NCBI GenBank assembly: GCA_020466095.1 | Contig: CM035806.1 | Location: 142,715,934-142,779,933 of the forward strand | Direction: 5' to 3' | Source: Chlorops oryzae | Taxonomy: Eukaryota > Arthropoda > Insecta > Diptera > Chloropidae | DNA: 64,000 nt | In this document: positions 49,971 to 64,000 of the stretch, one piece after another | Numbering within the stretch: position 1 is the first letter of the stretch | Layout of the letters: the number at the start of each line of letters is the position of its first letter | Notes under the pieces: generated by a model | The model's database searches: none | What the model saw: only the letters and a program-made list of their open reading frames with translations | Told to the model about the DNA's origin: nothing | Position numbers and translations under genes: made by a program

Positions 49971-50107
49971 ACTTTAGAGAGGGATTTTAAAGTTCTGTCA
50001 ATAGGTTTCGATAGGTGTCCTTGAAGTATCCTTGTAAAATTCGTTTTTGCTAACACCTTTTTCAACATTGAATATCTCAAGCAAATCTCAACAAATTAAG
50101 ATAGAAA

Positions 50108-50450
50108 CAGTGGCGTAGCGAGACATTTCAGCGCCCGGGCAACGATGGGGGAATGCAGGAATGCAGGAAAGGGAGCATTCAAGAATTACGTAACGTAATT
50201 AGCGGAAGGGGGTTATTGTAAAACGTTACGATGCCTTACTCGCCTCTGCACCAAAAACGATAATTCGCGTTACATGGGGGTAGGGGCGTTTAAAAATCTT
50301 CAAAAATTGCGTTACCTAATACTTGAACGCTCCCAAATGCCGCTTCCTCTGGCATCAACCGGCCTCAATAGAAATACCTTCATAAAAATTGAAATATGAT
50401 TTGGCGCACGGGGCGGATGCACCCTTCGACCACTCCTCGCCGCGCTACTG
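50108..50450. mobile_element. hAT MITE with perfect 8-bp target duplication
   Basis: The left end CAGTGGCGTAGCGAGAC and the reverse complement of the right end, CAGTAGCGCGGCGAGGA, are the classic CAGNGGCGTAGC type of hAT terminus. GATAGAAA lies exactly at 50100-50107 and 50451-50458. 343 bp. Another inverted-repeat element (50171-50334) is nested inside. Confidence 0.85.
50171..50334. mobile_element. MITE nested inside the hAT MITE
   Basis: The left GGGAGCATTCAAGAATTACG then TAACG is matched by the reverse complement of the right end (GGGAGCGTTCAAGTATTAGG, TAACG). The interior has further complementary blocks (GGAAGGGGGTTAT against ACATGGGGGTAGGGGCG). 164 bp. Target duplication not resolved. 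Confidence 0.65.
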
Positions 50451-51514
50451 GATAGAAAGATAATGACAAACGGTGACTTATTAATAATAACCGGAATGAA
50501 CCTAAAAAAAAAAAATTTACTCTACACAGAAAATTTTTTTCCAAAAAAAAAACTAAAATTAAGTAAATTATCTTTTTCAGTGTATTCCAGTTTCGTGACC
50601 CTTTCTTTCTTGTTTTGTTTTTCAAAAAAATCTCTAAATATTACTCTTCACTTAAAAACAAATACTTAAAAAAAAAAAAATCACTTACGGACATTATATA
50701 CCGAGAATAGTTTGGTAGTGAAAGGGTTTAAGCAGATCAAAAAACAATCGAATTGAAAGAAGAAAAAAAAAATTGAGTAATCAAATAATCATTTATCTAT
50801 ATTTTTATAGCGTTTAAATATCTAATGTTTGTTTTGTTTCGTTTTGTTTTGCTTTGCTTAACCGTTGAATATTGCTTAAATTTTCATTTCCTTGAGAATT
50901 CAATGGGTTTTCGTTTTGTTACGCTTTTCGTGCACATTTTGTTATTTTATTTTTTATTTTTTGTTTTTAATTCCTTAAAGTATCCGTGGCGGCGAGAAAA
51001 ATTCATTGCAATACTGTTTCGGAGCGAAAGAAATAGGGAAAATTTACGAGTCCCTGAATGAACGAATACAGATCTCACTCCAGAGTAACCGTAACCGTAA
51101 CCGTAACCGTAATCGCGTGAATACGCGTTTAAAGTATCGAATAATTTAAGTAGATTTTTGTTGTTGGTGTGTTGTTGTTGTTGTTGTGACAGCTTACACG
51201 CTCATAACATGAACGATTATATTGTAGGTATGAAATGAATTTCTATCGTAAAACTGTAACTAAATCAGAGAAATAATTCTCATGCGATTGCACTCCCCGA
51301 CATTGTTGTCGCCTGGCGTTCATTCTGCAACTCCCGCTGGCGTTCATGTTCAGCCGACTCCGAACTTTGAAGCATTTTCAATTAGAAGTTGAAGAAAAAT
51401 TTTATTAGCTTGGATTTTCGTATAAGAAATTCAAAGATATTTTAAGAAAAATTATATGGTAACACTATTTTTAGTATAGCCAATTTTACTCTTTTGCATA
51501 CCGGCCAACTCTAA

Positions 51515-51670
51515 AGTCGCCGTTCATATTAGGCGACAAATCACCAGCGACGCAGTTGGTTTGATGGCGAAGGACGTTTCGGGAATGCGTTTTTCTCTCT
51601 TCCCCTTCCGTCCCTCGCAATCAAACCAACTGTGTCGCTGGTGATTTGTCGCCCTATATGAAAAGCGACT
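51515..51670. repeat. Fold-back element, about 62-bp arms
   Basis: 51515-51576 and 51609-51670 are inverted copies at about 90 percent by eye. Both arms contain GGCGACAAATCACCAGCGAC then GCAGTTGGTTTGAT (ACAGTTGGTTTGAT in the other), with a spacer of about 32 bp. RNA or single-stranded DNA from it would form a strong hairpin. Confidence 0.85.
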
Positions 51671-52249
51671 AACTCGACTTGAGATTCCTCCATTCGTTCG
51701 ATCCGATTTAAGGCCTATACTCAGATGCGTCGTAGGAAAAGTGTGCATGCAAATTACTTCCAAGAAAATTATTTTTATTTGTTTTACTTTTGCTTGTACT
51801 AAGCTGGCAAGCAATCGAAGAGCATTAAATGAGCAGGGTTGCATCAGATTTATCCGTTTAACTTTGCCATGGGAAATGAAAATGTTAATTTTTCATGCAA
51901 AATACTATAATTGCCATTAGTAGCAGTTAATTGTAGCTGATTTTTGAAAGAGAATATATACTGCGTTTATACGGACGACTTACTATACTATAAACAAATA
52001 TCGCTAGTAGCGAATTTCACCGTATAAACGGTGAGAACAAATCTTACTCGCTATTAGCTAACTCACGAAAATGAATCGTGAATAGTGAGACTAATTGCAA
52101 TAAATACGCCAGATGATGACACCTTTTCGCAGACTTTGCTGTTTTTGACGATCAGGGAGCGCTGGTTATATCAATCATGGGAAAACCGAAGGAACTCATT
52201 CTTATGAAAATATATCCGAGACGAACATTTTATTACTCGGAAAGAGTAT

Positions 52250-52530
52250 AGCCGACTGCGGCCCCTGAAATGGATTTTAAGGTTTTGTTGATTTTTGGAT
52301 AGGTACCTACTACACAAAAAACGTTGTAGGAACCTATGTTTAGGTTACTATTGCGCAGTGTCCTCGAAATTTCCTTGAAAAATCCTTTCAAGTGAGCCCT
52401 TTTTCGAAATCTTATATCTCAAAAACTAATTAAAATTTAAAAATGAAACAAATGGCGACTGACAGTCAATTAAACAATGAATCTAAAAAAAACTATTTTT
52501 TTATATAAGTTAATTTAAAAAGTATTACCA
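52250..52530 (+). repeat. Dispersed repeat family R, copy 4 (diverged)
   Basis: Shares the order GACTGCGGC, GTTGATTTTTGGATAGGT, CTCGAAATTTCCTTGAAA, TTATATCTCAAAAACTAAT and CAATGAATCTAAAAAAAACT with copy 1. It lies just downstream of the kinase gene. Confidence 0.5.
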
Positions 52531-52729
52531 TTTACTACAAATTTCTTTCATCGAAATGAAAAAATCGTTTTTTGAGACAATTACAAAAAAGTAAGTGAAA
52601 ACTCAAATTGCTGCGAAGGAATTCTGTCAATCTAAACAAGGACATAGTTTGAAGGTTTTAAGAATGAATATGGTCATCTATTTATCTCACACTTTACAAG
52701 ATTGCGCCTAATTAACTTACTTACTTGCC

Positions 52730-52735
52730 TTTATT
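52730..52735 (-). terminator. Candidate poly(A) signal of sff
   Basis: AATAAA on the minus strand about 16 nt after the proposed stop codon. If used, the 3' UTR would be unusually short; a more distal site is also possible. Confidence 0.35.
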
Positions 52736-52750
52736 GTGCAAGTATTTACT

Positions 52751-60449
<7,699 letters not shown>

Positions 60450-62439
60450 TTTTCCACAATTGACTTTTCCCAGTTTCGGAATGTTTTGCAAATCCTCTTC
60501 TGCTTTCTTGGCTTGTTTCTAGTTTTCTTGTTGTTGTTGTTGTTGTTGTTGTTTTTGGTCTCGCTGATGTGGTTGTTGGCGTTGTTGTTGTTGCTATAAC
60601 GACGGCTGTTATGACCACTACAACTACAGCGACAGCCTCGCAGTGAGCTTCTCATAAAAACAATGTTGTTCAAAATGCTTTCCAAATTCTCGTTGCCGTT
60701 GCGATTATTCCAGGCGTACGGAATAAAAAGACACCAACAACGGAAAATGAATAAAAAAAAAATACGTTTGTTTTTTCTTTCTTGTTTTTTCTTTTTTGTT
60801 TCCTTTTTTTATCTCAAATTTCGTTTATTTTCGCCCCCTCAAGCATTGGAGCTAAAAGGATTTGTTGGCTTTAGATTTCCGATTTCCGATTTCCGGTGCC
60901 CGATGAGCGATGAGCTACTTCGGATTTCAACGCTTTGTCAACTAACTTTCAATTACTGCACTGCAACCTCTTCCGTTACGCTTTCCCTTCCTCGTCCTCG
61001 TCCTTGTTCTCGTTCTCGTTCTCGTTCTCGTCCGCTCCCACTTGCTCCCTTCGCCAATTGATTTGATGTGCTGTGCTGCGCTGCGCTGCGCTGTGCTGCT
61101 GTCGAGCCCACGGCGTCTAGGGACCTCACTTTTAATTGCACTTGTAGGCAATTTTCCTTTCTGTCTTTATTGCCGTGATTTTTCTATGATTTTCTTTTTT
61201 CGTTTTTGTCTTTGTCTTTGCTTTTGCTTTTGTTTTAGTTTTTGTTCTTGTTTTTATTTTCGCTTTTCGTTTTGTCCCGTCCAAAGTAAACAGCATTTTC
61301 ACATCGTGCCGTGTTATTTCAACGCGCCGCATGCGGTTTGCTGCACTTTGCTTTGTTGTCAAACACCTGCAAATGGATGAAACGGTTAGAGTGGGAACCA
61401 AAAACAAAAAAAACAAAAAAGGGGGGGAAACAACCCGAAACCACAACATTGATGGAATGTGAAAAGCAAAAAAAACACGCGATGAAAAAAAAAGAATCAA
61501 AGGCAAATTAATTAATAATAGTAGAGAAAAGAGCAAGCTTTGAACAAGTCAATACATATTGCCCTCTCTTCAAAAGTGTCATAACGTAGAAATGTTATTT
61601 TTCTCATAAAACTGTTTGGTTTCCTATCGGAGGAGTTCGAAAATTTTTTTTTAAGTTCATATAATATCAGAAAACAATTTTTGAGTTATGTCTCTTTTGA
61701 AGGGGGTGTGCAATATGTACGTAATTTCAAATTTAATGGTATTGTATGTGTGTGCATCTGTTTTTAAGTTTTTTATTTTATATCTAAAACCTAGAGTGTC
61801 AACGACGGCTGGCGGCACTTTTCAGCTTCTTTCCATGACCTTGTTATGACCACGAGTTTGATTGGATATAGAGTAGTGTGAGGCTTTTAAATGACCACGG
61901 ATCCTTGTGCGATCCGGCTGCTTCAGTCTTTGATGGGTTCAATTATCCGCATGCCATAAGCAGAAAGTTAATTAACTTGCCAACCTTTCTTTCTATTAAG
62001 TACTTTCATTCAATTACGAAAACATCGAGCAATTCAATTAAATTTAAAATAAAATTTTATTAAACAACTTCAGAAGGCAGATGACATTTATAGAAGCATA
62101 ATTCTTCGGGCTTTTGCACACTATCGAACAGAAAATGAATCAATTGTGTAAAATGCTCAAAAATTTTGCAAGGAAGCCCGCTAAACATTTTTTGAAGCCT
62201 TTAATTTTAACACATTTTTCACATCTCAAAAATAAGAGTCTAAATAAACTTATATGATTACGGATGATGACGACTGATGATAAGGGGGAGGAGGGGTCTA
62301 AAATGGTCAAAACCATCTGACGTAATATATCGACGGCCCCTAGCATCGACGACCGAACTGTGGAGTTGAACCCAGAGCCTCTCGCATCGTAGGTCGACAT
62401 CTCAAACAACTACGACCCAGAGGCCGTCAATTATAGAGC
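60450..62439. other. sff 5' flank or 5' UTR with simple repeats; promoter not located
   Basis: Contains (GTT)n at 60530-60553 and 60574-60595, CTCGTT-type repeats at 60990-61035, and a CTGCG-type minisatellite at 61068-61100. No second coding frame is supported. Non-coding first exon(s) of sff are probably here or further right, but no TATA box or clear initiator could be fixed. Confidence 0.4.
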
Positions 62440-63415
62440 TGGAGAAACGATCGATAGCACAATTCGATAGTTTCAAGCTTTAGAAAACATCGATGGTTTT
62501 TAAACGACTATCGATAGTTTTGATTCATTGACATTTACTTTAGCTTTGGGATCGAACACACTCCACGTCGCGTCCTCGCTGCCAAATGTGGGCAAATTTT
62601 CAATCAGAATGGCCTAGTCTTAATTGGATCAAAGATGGACAGATTCCTTAAAATTTACGCTTTCGATTATCGAAATTATCGATTACTGAAATAATTGATT
62701 ATTAAACTGATCGATTATTGAAATTATCGATTACCGAAATGATCGATCATTTAAATTAGCGATTATCGAAATTGGCAACTATCGAACTTATCGCTTATCG
62801 TAACTATCGAAAGATTAGAGCTGGAGAAATAATCGACAAACCATCGAAAACATCGATGGTTCGTTTGAAAACCATCGATAGTTTTGATTCATTGGCATTT
62901 ACTTTGGAAAGGGTGTGCTGGCGGTGACAGAGAAGGGTTTTTTATGAAATGGACAAATCCATAAAAATAGCCTTATTTAGACTAGGGCGACCATCGCTTG
63001 AAAATGCAGCTTTCGACTATCAAAATAATCGATTATCTAAATTATCGATTAACAAAATTATTGATTGACAGAATTTTCTATTACCAAAATTCTCGATTGT
63101 CAAACTTATCGACTGCAAAAATTATCGATTACCAAAATTATTTATTACGAAAATAATTGACTACCGCAATTATTGATTATCAGAATTATCGATTAAGTAT
63201 AAAAATTATCGATTACAAAATGATCGATTCTCAAAGTTATCGATTAACCAATTTATTCATTACGAAAAAAATCGATTGCCAAAATTATAAATTAACAGAA
63301 TTATCGATCACCAAAATTATCGATTCTCAAAATGATCGATTATAAAAATATTAATTATCAAAATTATCGAAACAATCGATTATCGACTACCAAATCTATC
63401 GATGCTTCTCATGTC
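62440..63415. repeat. Degenerate ATCGAT-rich tandem array upstream of sff
   Basis: Roughly 15-17-bp units of the type AAAATTATCGATTAC repeat from about 62650 to 62810 and 62990 to 63400, with more than 20 ATCGAT cores. Two longer related segments, GAGCTGGAGAAA through ATCGATAGTTTTGATTCATTG (62438-62530 and 62818-62895), introduce the two sub-arrays. This gives a higher-order period near 375-380 bp. No coding capacity. Confidence 0.8.
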
Positions 63416-64000
63416 GTAACAATAAAAACCGATAAATAAGACGAACTTACACACCTTCTTGCCACCACATCAGGCCGTGAGAAAGGTTCAGAAATTCTGC
63501 GAGTCTTATGTATCCCATTGGACAAACTAAATGAGAATTATAACCGTCATATTGAAATTTTAAATTTTTCATAAAAAAAGATAAAGATTCAAGAATAAAT
63601 ATGCTTACAAAAGTGGTAAACAGGGGGAAATGGAATTTCACACAATTTCTGAACCACACGCTACAATTTTCGAGGCATACTTTTTTTTGCCTAACTTCCT
63701 CATTATAACAAGGGAAATGTTTTGGTAACGTTTCCGCCGAACTGAGCCTAAACTACTACTTTCATTACCAATTAATTTTCTCAATTTGGTTTCGAATTTG
63801 ATACTTCGGACTGGATGTGGTCGAACTATTGATAAAAGCTTCCAATTTCGTGCAAAAGGAGAAAGCCATGACAATTTTCAAAGCATAATTACTGGGGTAT
63901 TTTGCGAGCATATGTACTTAGCAATTTATTTGAATCAATTTAACAATAAAATTTTTCTAGATTGTGTAAAAAGGCTTTTTGGAAATAAATTAGAACCTTA
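63416..64000. other. Gene-free DNA at the window edge
   Basis: AT-rich sequence with no recognised exon or transposon domain. The minus-strand frame at 63638-63874 has mixed composition but matches no family I know. Confidence 0.35.

Larger units (their letters stand above)
49975..50600 (+). repeat. Dispersed repeat family R, copy 3, interrupted by a MITE
   Basis: TTTCGATAGGTGTCCTTGAA, ATTGAATATCTCAAG and, beyond the insertion, GATAATGACAAACGGTGAC, ATAACCGGAATGAACC and CTTTTTCAGTGTATTCCAG follow the order of copy 1 (585-960). The hAT MITE at 50108-50450 separates the two halves; removing it with one GATAGAAA rejoins the family sequence. Confidence 0.6.

Noticed and set aside
51086..51114. 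(CCGTAA)n run as a possible telomere-type repeat
   Set aside because: Only about four units, and higher flies lack short telomeric repeats; treated as a minor microsatellite.
51960..52100. Possible MITE with GCGTTTATACGG ends
   Set aside because: The complementary blocks are short and displaced, and I could not define matching ends or a target duplication.
60450..60491. Upstream extension of the kinase N-terminus starting at 60491
   Set aside because: The codon there is TTG, and an in-frame TAG lies nine codons further up; no ATG occurs before 60449, so the nuclear start is placed at 60449.

Overview
This window looks like nuclear DNA from a higher fly (Diptera, Schizophora; a tephritid fruit fly is my best guess, not proven). 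The evidence is AT-rich intergenic DNA full of poly-A/poly-T and microsatellites, short GT-AG introns, a fly-like SAD/BRSK kinase, and dipteran repeats: a mini-me/DINE-1-like family carrying (GTCY)n, hAT-type MITEs, a mariner relic and LINE relics. I see no sign of bacterial genes, operons or CRISPR.

Only one cellular protein-coding gene can be supported. It is a SAD/BRSK-type serine/threonine kinase, orthologous to Drosophila sff, on the minus strand from 60449 (ATG) to about 52751 (proposed stop). I could join 15 coding exons with consistent phases into one reading frame of about 850 residues. The order is kinase domain, UBA-like segment, long Ser/Thr-rich linker, conserved [16 protein letters not shown] block and a C-terminal KA1-like region. 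Its second intron carries a 10-bp minisatellite whose sense strand is a long pyrimidine tract just upstream of exon 3.

The left end (1-9.5 kb) is a transposon graveyard. An inverted pair of one repeat family encloses a dead mariner and an RTE LINE tail. After that come a block present twice (3753-5478 and 8027-9472), several MITEs with target duplications and a nested hAT-like element. From 9.5 to 26 kb there is mostly unique AT-rich DNA with microsatellites, a dead Ty3/gypsy-like gag (about 13.59-14.2 kb) and mini-me-like copies. From 26.0 to 27.6 kb lies a dead LINE reverse transcriptase with two MITEs of one family inserted side by side at the same 8-bp target. From 28.9 to 30.3 kb a mini-me-like copy has had its centre replaced by about 1.1 kb of (TTTTAA)n. 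From 30 to 52 kb the sequence is gene-poor, with fold-back elements and a 1.08-kb pure pyrimidine tract. Upstream of the kinase gene (62.4-63.4 kb) is a degenerate array with more than 20 ATCGAT sites.

I found no clearly new multi-gene system. The most unusual items are the satellite and MITE architectures and the possible ATCGAT boundary element. All family names come from motif recognition by eye; no database search was possible.
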